This document shows, in pieces, positions 30,501 through 45,500 of a DNA stretch of 58,440 nt. How positions within the stretch are numbered: the first letter of the stretch is position 1; each line of letters starts with the position of its first letter. The translations under genes were made by a program, and so were the position numbers. Source of the stretch: Bolinopsis microptera (Eukaryota > Ctenophora > Tentaculata > Lobata > Bolinopsidae); assembly GCF_026151205.1 (NCBI RefSeq), contig NW_026971776.1:64001-122440 (forward strand), written 5' to 3'. The notes beneath the pieces were generated by a model. It made no database searches, was not told the origin of the DNA, and saw only the letters and a program-made list of their open reading frames with translations.

Positions 30501-33500
30501 AGAAGGAGTGGTGGTTAAGGAGTACACATCCACTGGGAACACTAAAGAAGGAGTGGTGGTTAAGGAGTACACATCCACTGGGGACACTAAAGAAGGAGTG
30601 GTGGTTAAGGAGTACACATCCACTGGGGACACTAAAGAAGGAGAAGGAGTAAACTAAAGGAGGAAACTTTGCTGAATATGTATTTCAATGCGTACATAAT
30701 TGGGCATTGAGTATTGCCATATAAGTACACTAATATTTTACCATCCAAATTGTTTCAACATTCTATTGTATTCTTCGAGGTTTCAATAATTGGCATTTAT
30801 AAGTGCTACCCTATAACAGACTTGAATGATGTTAGTTCAAGTAGCATCTATAAGAGCTCCGTTTTATCAAACCTATAGCAACAGGAGCAGACTTCTCGTC
30901 AGCTTTCTCAACAGCTGACCCATCTGATAGCCTGTACTTGTGGTGAACTTTACACGTGTATGTCCCTGGTGTGGTGTAATAATAGAGTTACTGCGAGGAA
31001 CATAAGAACTATATTATAACCCATTTCATTGCTTTATAACGTCATGTTTTTAATTATCATTTATAAAAGTATTGGAAAGTTCTCAACATACTGTTTTTTT
31101 TGTTCTCAGTTGTTACAGAATTGTAATGAGCAAAATATTTATAATTATTTATGATATGTTTGATTTCTTGTTAGTTGTCATCCGGCCAAACATTAAGCAA
31201 CTTATATTGCAGTACCATTTATCAATTAGTATATCAAAATATGTCATCGTAATTTTGCATGGTTGAAATATAACGCTCGATTTATATATATAATAATTAA
31301 TTGAATTTTCAAATAAAAAACACTCCCTTACCCGACGACTCAAGATCACTGTGATCAATTTCAACCGAGTAAGAGTTTCCACTGCGTTCAATACAATTTG
31401 TTTTATCTGCCTTGTCTACTGCACACGCTACCATGTTCTGGGAGGTTTATAATTAAAGTAAAGTGATATAATTAAACTACATTACAGGAAATCATGGTAT
31501 TTTGAGTGAAGGCAAATCTATTTTCCAACCTCTTTATGATAACTCTAATCTGATCCATATCATGTCGCAAAGATAGCCATAAAGTAACGTCGCCAACTAA
31601 AACGTGCCCCCAAGTACTAGCAAAAACATGCCCCAACTGCTAAAAAACGTGCCCAACTACTAGCAAGAACGTGCCCCAACTACTAGCAAAAACGTGCCCC
31701 AACTACTAGCAAAAACGTGCCCCAATTACTAGCATAAACGTGCTCCCAAATACTAGCAAAAACTTGATCCCAAATACTAGCAAAAATCCGTCCCCAACTA
31801 ATAGCAAAAACGTGCCCCAACTACTAGCATAAACGTGCTCCCAAATACTAGCAAAAACTTGCTCCCAATTACTAGCAAAAACGTGTCCCCAACACTAGCA
31901 AAAACGTGTCACCAAGCTTATAATGTACTCACTGTGTCGTCCTTGTTGAGATCTGTTTTGAAGATGGTTACCTCAGGAGCTGGGTAGCCACCCACTGTAC
32001 AAGAAACAGATCCTTTAGTAGTAGTGTTCAGCTCACTTGGGGCCGTCACTGACACTGACAACTTTTCTGAAATGTATTTATCTTTTAAAGTACTGTTGTG
32101 TTATTTGTCACTGACACTGACAATTTTTCTGAGATGTATTTATCTTTTAATGTACTGTTGTGTTTTTTGTCACTGACACTGACAACTTTTCTGAAATGTA
32201 TTTATCTTTTAATGTACTGTTGTGTTATTTGTCACTGACAACTTTTCTGAAATGTATTTATTTTTTAATGTACTGTTGTGTTATTAGCGCTTGATGTTAT
32301 CTAGCGCTAAAATTTCTACATTTCACTTCCACTATCATTACACTCAACTAAGTTTCCCTATAAAGCTATAACTGCTAAGTGTCCCTATAACGCACCAGTA
32401 ACGAGGACTTGAGTAGACTTCATGAGCCAGGAGTCACTGTTTTTCACATAACACTGGTATATTCCAGAATGAGCTGGGTTGGGCTGGTCTATAGGGAATG
32501 AGACAGAAACACCGTTCTTGATCCAGTTACCCTGTAACCAAATCTTGGGTTAATGTCTCAATCATAAATAACAATACATTTTCTTTAATTAAAAGGTCGA
32601 CGAAATTAGAAGGAACCAAAAAAAAGCTAAAGTTACGTCATCTCAAAACTAAAGTTTGATATATCATGTCTCCTTATAAGGGCATCACGTGCAGTGTCTC
32701 CCGCCTGTTTTATTTGATGTTTTACTACAAACCTCTCCTAGATTAGTAGTGCAAGTAAGAGATATAGCTCCCTGTGTCACTCCATCCTCGTGAAGGTAGT
32801 AGTCTGCTGGAACAGCAGTGAACTTTATCTTAGTAGCAGCTGAGAGGGACATTTCGTTACCATGGTTACCATTTCAGCGTTATTTCATTTTTACATTTGA
32901 ATGTTTTCTAGTTAATTGCATTTTCACTTCCCCGTATTATATTATTTTAGCCGGTTTGTTATGTAATATCAAATAGTGGTCTATTAAGTAACGGTTTACC
33001 TGGTGTAACACTAGCAGTAACGGTTTACCTGGTGTAATACTAGCAGTAACGGTTTGCCTGGTGTAACACTAGCAGTAACGGTTTACCTGGTGTAACACTA
33101 GCAGTAACGGTTTGCCTGGTGTAACACTAGCAGTAACGGTTTACCTGGTGTAACACTAGCAGTAACGGTTTACCTGGTGTAACACTAGCAGTAACGGTTT
33201 ACCTGGTGTAACACTAGCAGTAACGGTTTACCTGGTGTAACACTAGCAGTAACGGTAATTTACCTGGTGTAACACTAGCAGTAACGGTTTACCTGGTGTA
33301 ACACTAGCAGTAACGGTTTACCTGGTGTCACACTAGCAGTAACGGTTTACCTGGTGTCACACTAGCAGTAACGGTTTACCTGGTGTAACACTAGCAGTAA
33401 CGGTTTACCTGGTGTAACACTAGCAGTAACGGTTTACCTGGTGTAACACTAGCAGTAACGGTTTACCTGGTGTAACACTAGCAGTAACGGTTTACCTGGT

Positions 33501-36500
33501 GTCACACTAGCAGTAACGGTTTACCTGGTGTAACACTAGCAGTAACGGTTTACCTGGTGTAACACTAGCAGTAACGGTTTACCTGGTGTAACACTAGCAG
33601 TAACAGCGCTGCTCTGACAGGAATCACCCAAGCAAGATCTACAAGAGTAAGATTGAGAGCTTGTCGTGGTGACCGCTAGAGTCCTCCCAAAGTCACTTAA
33701 CCCTGTTGTTATTTGCACTGATCCTCCTCCTTCACTGAATGTGAACCATGTGTAGGTGGGTACCTCACCTGCAAACATACTTTCTTTTTTTTTCTTTTTT
33801 TTCCAACGAAATTCCTTGCGCACCGCGTATTAAAAAATACTTGGATTTTTACCGCTTTGATAAAATGACTATGAGAAGATGGGGAGATAATATAATTGAT
33901 TTATATAATATAAATTATTTATTCTTTAGTGTAGATTAACTTTTTTTAATATATTTTACTAAGTGTGAAGGATCAACCATAAGTTATTGATATTGTTGAA
34001 ATATTTAATGATAAATTGATATAATAACAAATTTTTGCAATATTTTTATTGAGGCACATGCCACCCCATCGCGGGTTTACTACTACTATAAGTGATAAGT
34101 ACTAAGCAGTTTTAATACTTCAACACATATATCAAATAGTTTGAGGAAACAATATAACAGAGTGAATATATTTTAATGTTTCCATGGGGTGGCAAGTCCC
34201 CATACATCGTAGTCCGATAGTTTTATTGTCTTGATATATGATTAGTTAGTGAGAAGTAGGTCCTAATAATAATAATATTTCTGTTTTAGTTTTTAGTGTA
34301 TTATGAAATTGACTTGTTTGAGGTTAAAAAAATTAATCATATCCACAAGTTTTAACTTTAATCTTTTCCTATTTCGCAGATTTAAGATTTTGTTTGTTTT
34401 TGGCTGATTTGGAAACAGTGCCCCACTGTACACTTACCGTTAAGATACCCGACAGTACCACAACACAGTGCCCCACTGAACACTTACCGTTAAGATACCC
34501 GACAGTACCACAACAAAGTGCTCCACTGTACACTTACCGTTAAGATACCCGACAGTACCACAACACAGTGCCCCACTGAAAACTTACCGTTAAGATACCC
34601 GACAGTACCACAACACAGTGCCCGGCCACTGAACACTTACCGTTAAGATACCCGACAGTACCACAACACAGTGCCCCACTATACACTTACCGTTAAGATA
34701 CCCGACAGTACCACAACAAAGTGCTCCACTGAACACTTACCGTTAAGATACCCGACAGTACCACAACACAGTGCCCCACTGAACACTTACCGTTAAGATA
34801 CCCGACAGTACCACAACACAGTGCCCGGCCACTGAACACTTACCGTTAAGATACCCGACAGTACCACAACAAAGTGCCCCACTGAACACTTACCGTTAAG
34901 ATACCCGACAGTACCAGAACACAGTGCCCCACTGAACACTTACCGTTAAGATACCCGACAGTACCACAACACAGTGCCCCACTATACACTTACCGTTAAG
35001 ATACCCGACAGTACCACAACAAAGTGCTCCACTGAACACTTACCGTTAAGATACCCGACAGTACCACAACACAGTGCCCGGCCACTGAACACTTACCGTT
35101 AAGATACCCGACAGTACCACAACACAGTGCCCCACTGAACACTTACCGTTAAGATACCCGACAGTACCACAACACAGTGCCCCACTGAACACTTACCGTT
35201 AAGATACCCGACAGTACCACAACACAGTGCCCCACTGTACACTTACCGTTAAGATACCCGACAGTACCACAACACAGTGCCCCACTGTACACTTACCGTT
35301 AAGATACCCGACAGTACCACAACACAGTGCCCCACTGAACACTTACCGTTAAGATACCCGACAGTACCACAACAAAGTGCCCCACTGTACACTTACCGTT
35401 AAGATACCCGACAGTACCACAACAAAGTGCCCCACTGAACACTTACCGTTAAGATACCCGACAGTAACACAACACAGTGACCCACTGTACACTTACCGTT
35501 AAGATACCCGACAGTACTAGAACAAAGTGCCCACTGAACACTTACCGTTAAGATACCCGACAGTACCACAACACAGTGCCCCACTGTACACTTACCGTTA
35601 AGATACCCGACAGTACCAGAACACAGTGCCCCACTGTACACTTACCGTTAAGATACCCAACAGTACCAGAACACAGTGCCCACTGTACACTTACCATTAA
35701 GATACCCGACAGTACCACAACACAGTGCCCCACTGTACACTTACCGTTAAGATACCCGACAGTACCACAACACAGTGCCCCACTGAACACTTACCGTTAA
35801 GATACCCGACAGTACCACAACACAGTGCCCACTGTACACTTACCGTTAAGATACCCGACAGTACCACAACACAGTGCCCCACTGTACACTTACCGTTAAG
35901 ATACCCGACAGTACCACTACACAGTGCCCCACTGTACACTTACCGTTAAGATACCCGACAGTACCAGAACAAAGTGCCCCACTGTACACTTACCGTTAAG
36001 ATACCCGACAGTACTACAACACAGTGCCCCACTGTACACTTACCGTTAAGATACCCGACAGTACCACAACACAGTGCCCCACTGTACACTTACCGTTAAG
36101 ATACCCGACAGTACCACAACACAGTGCCCACTGTACACTTACCGTTAAGATACCCGACAGTACCAGAACAAAGTGCCCCACTGTACACTTACCGTTAAGA
36201 TACCCGACAGTAACACAACACAGTGCCCCACTGTACACTTACCGTTAAGATACCCGACAGTACTAGAACAAAGTGCCCACTGAACACTTACCGTTAAGAT
36301 ACCCGACAGTACCACAACACAGTGCCCCACTGTACACTTACCGTTAAGATACCCGACAGTACCAGAACACAGTGCCCACTGAACACTTACCGTTAAGATA
36401 CCCGACAGTACCACAACACAGTGCCCCACTGTACACTTACTGTTAAGATACCCGACAGTACCAGAACAAAGTGCCCACTGTACACTTACCGTTAAGATAC

Positions 36501-39500
36501 CCGACAGTACCACAACACAGTGCCCCACTGAACACTTACCGGTAAGATACCCGACAGTACCACAACACAGTGCCCCACTGTACACTTACCGTTAAGATAC
36601 CCGACAGTACCAGAACACAGTGCTCCACTGTACACTTACCGTTAAGATACCCGACAGTACCAGAACAAAGTGCCCCACTGTAAACTTACCGTTAAGATAC
36701 CCGACAGTACCACAACACAGTGCCCCACTGTACACTTACCGTTAAGATACCCGACAGTACCAGAACAAAGTGCCCCACTGTACACTTACCGTTAAGATAC
36801 CCGACAGTACCACAACACAGTGCCCCACTGTACACTTACCGTTAAGATACCCGACAGTACCACAACACAGTGCCCCACTGTACACTTACAGTTAAGATAC
36901 CCGACAGTACCAGAACAAAGTGCCCCACTGTACACTTACCGTTAAGATACTCGACAGTACCACAACACAGTGCCCCACTGTACACTTACCGTTAAGATAC
37001 CCGACAGTACCAGAACAAAGTGCCCCACTGTACACTTACCGTTAAGATACCCGACAGTACCAGAACACAGTGCCCCACTGTACACTTACCGTTAAGATAC
37101 CCGACAGTACCACAACACAGTGCCCACTGTACACTTACCGTTAAGATACCCGACAGTACCACAACACAGTGCCCCACTGTACACTTACCGTTAAGATACC
37201 CGACAGTACCAGAACACAGTGCCCCACTGTACACTTACCGTTAAGATACCCGACAGTACCAGAACACAGTGCCCCACTGTACACTTACCGTTAAGATACC
37301 CGACAGTACCACAACACAGTGCCCCACTGTACACTTACCGTTAAGATACCCGACAGTACCAGAACACAGTGCCCCACTGTACACTTACCGTTAAGATACC
37401 CGACAGTACCACAACAAAGTGCCCCACTGTACACTTACCGTTAAGATACCCGACAGTACCAGAACAAAGTGCCCCACTGTACACTTACCGTTAAGATACC
37501 CGACAGTACCACAACACAGTGCCCCACTGTACACTTACCGTTAAGGTACCCGACAGTACCAGAACAAAGTGCCCCACTGTACACTTACCGTTAAGATACC
37601 CGACAGTACCACAACAAAGTGCCCCACTGCACACTTACCGTTAAGATACCCGACAGTACCACAACACAGTGCCCCAGTGTACACTTACCGTTAAGATACC
37701 CGACAGTACCAGAACAAAGTGCCCCACTGTACACTTACCGTTAAGATACCCGACAGTACCAGAACAAAGTGCCCCACTGTACACTTACCGTTAAGATACC
37801 CGACAGTACCACAACACAGTGCCCCACTGTACACTTACCGTTAAGATACCCGACAGTACCAGAACAAAGTGCCCCACTGTACACTTACCGTTAAGATACC
37901 CGACAGTACCACAACAAAGTGCCCCACTGAACACTTACCATTAAGATACCCGACAGTACCACAACACAGTGCCCCACTGTACACTTACCGTTAAGATACC
38001 CGACAGTACCAGAACAAAGTGCCCCACTGAACACTTACCGTTAAGATACCCGACAGTACCAGAACAAAGTGCCCCACTGAACACTTACCGTTAAGATACC
38101 CGACAGTACCACAACACAGTGCCCCACTGTACACTTACCGTTAAGATACCCGACAGTACCAGAACAAAGTGCCCCACTGTACACTTACCGTTAAGATACC
38201 CGACAGTACCACAACACAGTGCCCCACTGTACACTTACCGTTAAGATACCCGACAGTACCAGAACAAAGTGCCCCACTGTACACTTACCGTTAAGATACC
38301 CGACAGTACCAGAACAAAGTGCCCCACTGTACACTTACCGTTAAGATACCCGACAGTACCACAACACAGTGCCCCACTGTACACTTACCGTTAAGATACC
38401 CGACAGTACCACAACAAAGTGCCCCACTGAACACTTACCATTAAGATACCCGACAGTACCACAACAAAGTGCCCCACTGAACACTTACCGTTAAGATACC
38501 CGACAGTACCACAGCACAGTGCCCCACTGTACACTTACCGTTAAGATACCCGACAGTACCACAACACAGTGCCCCACTGTACACTTACCGTTAAGATACC
38601 CGACAGTACCAGAACAAAGTGCCCCACTGTACACTTACCGTTAAGATACCCGACAGTACCACAGCACAGTGCCCCACTGTACACTTACCGTTAAGATACC
38701 CGAGAGTACCACAACACAGTGCCCCACTGTACACTTACCGTTAAGATACCCGACAGTACCACAGCACAGTGCCCCACTGTACACTTACCGTTAAGATACC
38801 CGACAGTACCACAACACAGTGCCCCACTGTACACTTACCGTTAAGATACCCGACAGTACCACAACACAGTGCCCCACTGTACACTTACCGTTAAGATACC
38901 CGACAGTACCACAACACAGTGCCCCACTGTACACTTACCGTTAAGATACCCGACAGTACCACAACACAGTGCCCCACTGTACACTTACCGTTAAGATACC
39001 CGACAGTACCAGAACAAAGTGCCCCACTGTACACTTACCGTTAAGATACCCGACAGTACCACAACACAGTGCCCCACTGTACACTTACCGTTAAGATACC
39101 CGACAGTACCAGAACAAAGTGCCCCACTGTACACTTACCGTTAAGATACCCGACAGTACCAGAACAAAGTGCCCCACTGTACACTTACCGTTAAGATACC
39201 CGACAGTACTACAACACAGTGCCCCACTGTACACTTACCGTTAAGATACCCGACAGTACCACAACAAAGTGCCCCACTGTACACTTACCGTTAAGATACC
39301 CGACAGTACCACAACAAAGTGCCCCACTGTACACTTACCGTTAAGATACCCGACAGTACCAGAACAAAGTGCCCACTGTACACTTACCGTTAAGATACCC
39401 GACAGTACCACAACACAGTGCCCACTGTACACTTACCGTTAAGATACCCGACAGTACCACAACACAGTGCCCCACTGTACACTTACCGTTAAGATACCCG

Positions 39501-42500
39501 ACAGTACCACAACACAGTGCCCACTGTACACTTACCGTTAAGATACCCGACAGTACCAGAACACAGTGCCCCACTGTACACTTACCGTTAAGATACCCGA
39601 CAGTACCACAACACAGTGCCCCACTGTACACTTACCGTTAAGATACCCGACAGTACCACAACACAGTGCCCCACTGTACACTTACCGTTAAGATACCCGA
39701 CAGTACCACAACACAGTGCCCCACTGTACACTTACCGTTAAGATACCCGACAGTACCACAACAAAGTGCCCCACTGTACACTTACCGTTAAGATACCCGA
39801 CAGTACCACAGCACAGTGCCCCACTGTACACTTACCGTTAAGATACCCGACAGTACCACAACACAGTGCCCCACTGTACACTTACCGTTAAGATACCCGA
39901 CAGTACCAGAACAAAGTGCCCCACTGTACACTTACCGTTAAGATACCCGACAGTACCACAGCACAGTGCCCCACTGTACACTTACCGTTAAGATACCCGA
40001 GAGTACCACAACACAGTGCCCCACTGTACACTTACCGTTAAGATACCCGACAGTACCACAGCACAGTGCCCCACTGTACACTTACCGTTAAGATACCCGA
40101 CAGTACCACAACACAGTGCCCCACTGTACACTTACCGTTAAGATACCCGACAGTACCACAACACAGTGCCCCACTGTACACTTACCGTTAAGATACCCGA
40201 CAGTACCACAACACAGTGCCCCACTGTACACTTACCGTTAAGATACCCGACAGTACCACAACACAGTGCCCCACTGTACACTTACCGTTAAGATACCCGA
40301 CAGTACCAGAACAAAGTGCCCCAATGTACACTTACCGTTAAGATACCCGGCAGTACCACAACAAAGTGCCCCACTGTACACTTACCGTTAAGATACCCGA
40401 CAGTACCAGAACAAAGTGCCCCACTGTACACTTACCGTTAAGATACCCGACAGTACTACAACACAGTGCCCCACTGTACACTTACCGTTAAGATACCCGA
40501 CAGTACCACAACAAAGTGCCCCACTGTACACTTACCGTTAAGATACCCGACAGTACCAGAACACAGTGCCCCACTGTACACTTACCGTTAAGATACCCGA
40601 CAGTACCACAACACAGTGCCCCACTGTACACTTACCGTTAAGATACCCGACAGTACCACAACACAGTGCCCCACTGTACACTTACCGTTAAGATACCCGA
40701 CAGTACCACAACAAAGTGCCCCACTGAACACTTACCGTTAAGATACCCGACAGTACCACAGCACAGTGCTCCACTGTACACTTACCGTTAAGATACCCGA
40801 CAGTACCACAACACAGTGCCCCACTGTACACTTACCGTTAAGATACCCGACAGTACCAGAACAAAGTGCCCCACTGTACACTTACCGTTAAGATACCCGA
40901 CAGTACCACAGCACAGTGCCCCACTGTACACTTACCGTTAAGATACCCGAGAGTACCACAACACAGTGCCCCACTGTACACTTACCGTTAAGATACCCGA
41001 CAGTACCACAGCACAGTGCCCCACTGTACACTTACCGTTAAGATACCCGACAGTACCACAACACAGTGCCCCACTGTACACTTACCGTTAAGATACCCGA
41101 CAGTACCACAACACAGTGCCCCACTGTACACTTACCGTTAAGATACCCGACAGTACCACAACACAGTGCCCCACTGTACACTTACCGTTAAGATACCCGA
41201 CAGTACCAGAACAAAGTGCCCCACTGTACACTTACCGTTAAGATACCCGACAGTACTACAACACAGTGCCCCACTGTACACTTACCGTTAAGATACCCGA
41301 CAGTACCACAACAAAGTGCCCCACTGTACACTTACCGTTAAGATACCCGACAGTACCAGAACAAAGTGCCCACTGTACACTTACCGTTAAGATACCCGAC
41401 AGTACCACAACACAGTGCCCACTGTACACTTACCGTTAAGATACCCGACAGTACCACAACACAGTGCCCCACTGTACACTTACCGTTAAGATACCCGACA
41501 GTACCACAACACAGTGCCCACTGTACACTTACCGTTAAGATACCCGACAGTACCAGAACACAGTGCCCCACTGTACACTTACCGTTAAGATACCCGACAG
41601 TACCACAACACAGTGCCCCACTGTACACTTACCGTTGAGATACCCGACAGTACCACAACACAGTGACCCACTGTACACTTACCGTTAAGATACCCGACAG
41701 TACCAGAACACAGTGCCCACTGTACACTTACCGTTAAGATACCCGACAGTACCACAACACAGTGCCCACTGTACACTTACCGTTAAGATACCCGACAGTA
41801 CCACAACACAGTGCCCCACTGTACACTTACCGTTAAGATACCCGACAGTACCACAACACAGTGCCCACTGTACACTTACCGTTAAGATACCCGACAGTAC
41901 CAGAACACAGTGCCCCACTGTACACTTACCGTTAAGATACCCGACAGTACCACAACACAGTGCCCCACTGTACACTTACCGCTAAGATACCCGACAGTAC
42001 CACAACACAGTGCCCCACTGTACACTTACCGTTAAGATACCCGACAGTACCACAACAAAGTGCCCCACTGAACACTTACCGTTAAGATACCCGACAGTAC
42101 CACAGCACAGTGCCCCACTGTACACTTACCGTTAAGATACCCGACAGTACCACAACACAGTGCCCCACTGTACACTTACCGTTAAGATACCCGACAGTAC
42201 CAGAACAAAGTGCCCCACTGTACACTTACCGTTAAGATACCCGACAGTACCACAGCACAGTGCCCCACTGTACACTTACCGTTAAGATACCCGAGAGTAC
42301 CACAACACAGTGCCCCACTGTACACTTACCGTTAAGATACCCGACAGTACCACAGCACAGTGCCCCACTGTACACTTACCGTTAAGATACCCGACAGTAC
42401 CACAACACAGTGCCCCACTGTACACTTACCGTTAAGATACCCGACAGTACCACAACACAGTGCCCCACTGTACACTTACCGTTAAGATACCCGACAGTAC

Positions 42501-45500
42501 CACAACACAGTGCCCCACTGTACACTTACCGTTAAGATACCCGACAGTACCACAACACAGTGCCCCACTGTACACTTACCGTTAAGATACCCGACAGTAC
42601 CAGAACAAAGTGCCCCACTGTACACTTACCGTTAAGATACCCGGCAGTACCACAACAAAGTGCCCCACTGTACACTTACCGTTAAGATACCCGACAGTAC
42701 CACAACACAGTGCCCCACTGTACACTTACCGTTAAGATACCCGACAGTACCACAACACAGTGCCCCACTGTACACTTACCGTTAAGATACCCGACAGTAC
42801 CACAACACAGTGCCCCACTGTACACTTACCGTTAAGATACCCGACAGTACCACAACACAGTGCCCCACTGTACACTTACCGTTAAGATACCCGACAGTAC
42901 CAGAACAAAGTGCCCCACTGTACACTTACCGTTAAGATACCCGACAGTACTACAACACAGTGCCCCACTGTACACTTACCGTTAAGATACCCGACAGTAC
43001 CACAACAAAGTGCCCCACTGTACACTTACCGTTAAGATACCCGACAGTACCACAACAAAGTGCCCCACTGTACACTTACCGTTAAGATACCCGACAGTAC
43101 CAGAACAAAGTGCCCACTGTACACTTACCGTTAAGATACCCGACAGTACCACAACACAGTGCCCACTGTACACTTACCGTTAAGATACCCGACAGTACCA
43201 CAACACAGTGCCCCACTGTACACTTACCGTTAAGATACCCGACAGTACCACAACACAGTGCCCACTGTACACTTACCGTTAAGATACCCGACAGTACCAG
43301 AACACAGTGCCCCACTGTACACTTACCGTTAAGATACCCGACAGTACCACAACACAGTGCCCCACTGTACACTTACCGTTAAGATACCCGACAGTACCAC
43401 AACACAGTGCCCCACTGTACACTTACCGTTAAGATACCCGACAGTACCAGAACAAAGTGCCCACTGTACACTTACCGTTAAGATACCCGACAGTACCACA
43501 ACACAGTGCCCACTGTACACTTACCGTTAAGATACCCGACAGTACCACAACACAGTGCCCCACTGTACACTTACCGTTAAGATACCCGACAGTACCACAA
43601 CACAGTGCCCACTGTACACTTACCGTTAAGATACCCGACAGTACCAGAACACAGTGCCCAACTGTACACTTACCGTTAAGATACCCGACAGTACCACAAC
43701 ACAGTGCCCCACTGTACACTTACCGTTAAGATACCCGACAGTACCACAACACAGTGCCCCACTGTACACTTACCGTTAAGATACCCGACAGTACCACAAC
43801 AAAGTGCCCCACTGAACACTTACCGTTAAGATACCCGACAGTACCACAGCACAGTGCCCCACTGTACACTTACCGTTAAGATACCCGACAGTACCACAAC
43901 ACAGTGCCCCACTGTACACTTACCGTTAAGATACCCGACAGTACCAGAACAAAGTGCCCCACTGTACACTTACCGTTAAGATACCCGACAGTACCACAGC
44001 ACAGTGCCCCACTGTACACTTACCGTTAAGATACCCGAGAGTACCACAACACAGTGCCCCACTGTACACTTACCGTTAAGATACCCGACAGTACCACAGC
44101 ACAGTGCCCCACTGTACACTTACCGTTAAGATACCCGACAGTACCACAACACAGTGCCCCACTGTACACTTACCGTTAAGATACCCGACAGTACCACAAC
44201 ACAGTGCCCCACTGTACACTTACCGTTAAGATACCCGACAGTACCACAACACAGTGCCCCACTGTACACTTACCGTTAAGATACCCGACAGTACCACAAC
44301 ACAGTGCCCCACTGTACACTTACCGTTAAGATACCCGACAGTACCAGAACAAAGTGCCCCAATGTACACTTACCGTTAAGATACCCGGCAGTACCACAAC
44401 AAAGTGCCCCACTGTACACTTACCGTTAAGATACCCGACAGTACCAGAACAAAGTGCCCCACTGTACACTTACCGTTAAGATACCCGACAGTACTACAAC
44501 ACAGTGCCCCACTGTACACTTACCGTTAAGATACCCGACAGTACCACAACAAAGTGCCCCACTGTACACTTACCGTTAAGATACCCGACAGTACCAGAAC
44601 ACAGTGCCCCACTGTACACTTACCGTTAAGATACCCGACAGTACCACAACACAGTGCCCCACTGTACACTTACCGTTAAGATACCCGACAGTACCACAAC
44701 ACAGTGCCCCACTGTACACTTACCGTTAAGATACCCGACAGTACCACAACAAAGTGCCCCACTGAACACTTACCGTTAAGATACCCGACAGTACCACAGC
44801 ACAGTGCTCCACTGTACACTTACCGTTAAGATACCCGACAGTACCACAACACAGTGCCCCACTGTACACTTACCGTTAAGATACCCGACAGTACCAGAAC
44901 AAAGTGCCCCACTGTACACTTACCGTTAAGATACCCGACAGTACCACAGCACAGTGCCCCACTGTACACTTACCGTTAAGATACCCGAGAGTACCACAAC
45001 ACAGTGCCCCACTGTACACTTACCGTTAAGATACCCGACAGTACCACAGCACAGTGCCCCACTGTACACTTACCGTTAAGATACCCGACAGTACCACAAC
45101 ACAGTGCCCCACTGTACACTTACCGTTAAGATACCCGACAGTACCACAACACAGTGCCCCACTGTACACTTACCGTTAAGATACCCGACAGTACCACAAC
45201 ACAGTGCCCCACTGTACACTTACCGTTAAGATACCCGACAGTACCACAACACAGTGCCCCACTGTTCACTTACCGTTAAGATACCCGACAGTACCACAAC
45301 ACAGTGCCCCACTGTACACTTACCGTTAAGATACCCGACAGTACCAGAACAAAGTGCCCCACTGTACACTTACCGTTAAGATACCCGGCAGTACCACAAC
45401 AAAGTGCCCCACTGTACACTTACCGTTAAGATACCCGACAGTACCAGAACAAAGTGCCCCACTGTACACTTACCGTTAAGATACCCGACAGTACTACAAC

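Noticed and set aside
29066-30657. Plus-strand ORFs of about 530 aa with STHPLGTLKKEWWLR-type repeats
   Set aside because: Antisense to the acceptor array; openness in several frames follows from the 45-bp period. The minus-strand ORF is kept only as a possible exon extension.
30966-30990. CTCGCAG as acceptor of the third Ig5 exon
   Set aside because: It would add an in-frame TAA directly; the later CACCAG acceptor gives the correct phase and an intact F strand.
32990-33602. CRISPR-like regular array
   Set aside because: The 29-bp units are contiguous without spacers, and the locus is eukaryotic. The same applies to the 61-, 50- and 45-bp arrays.
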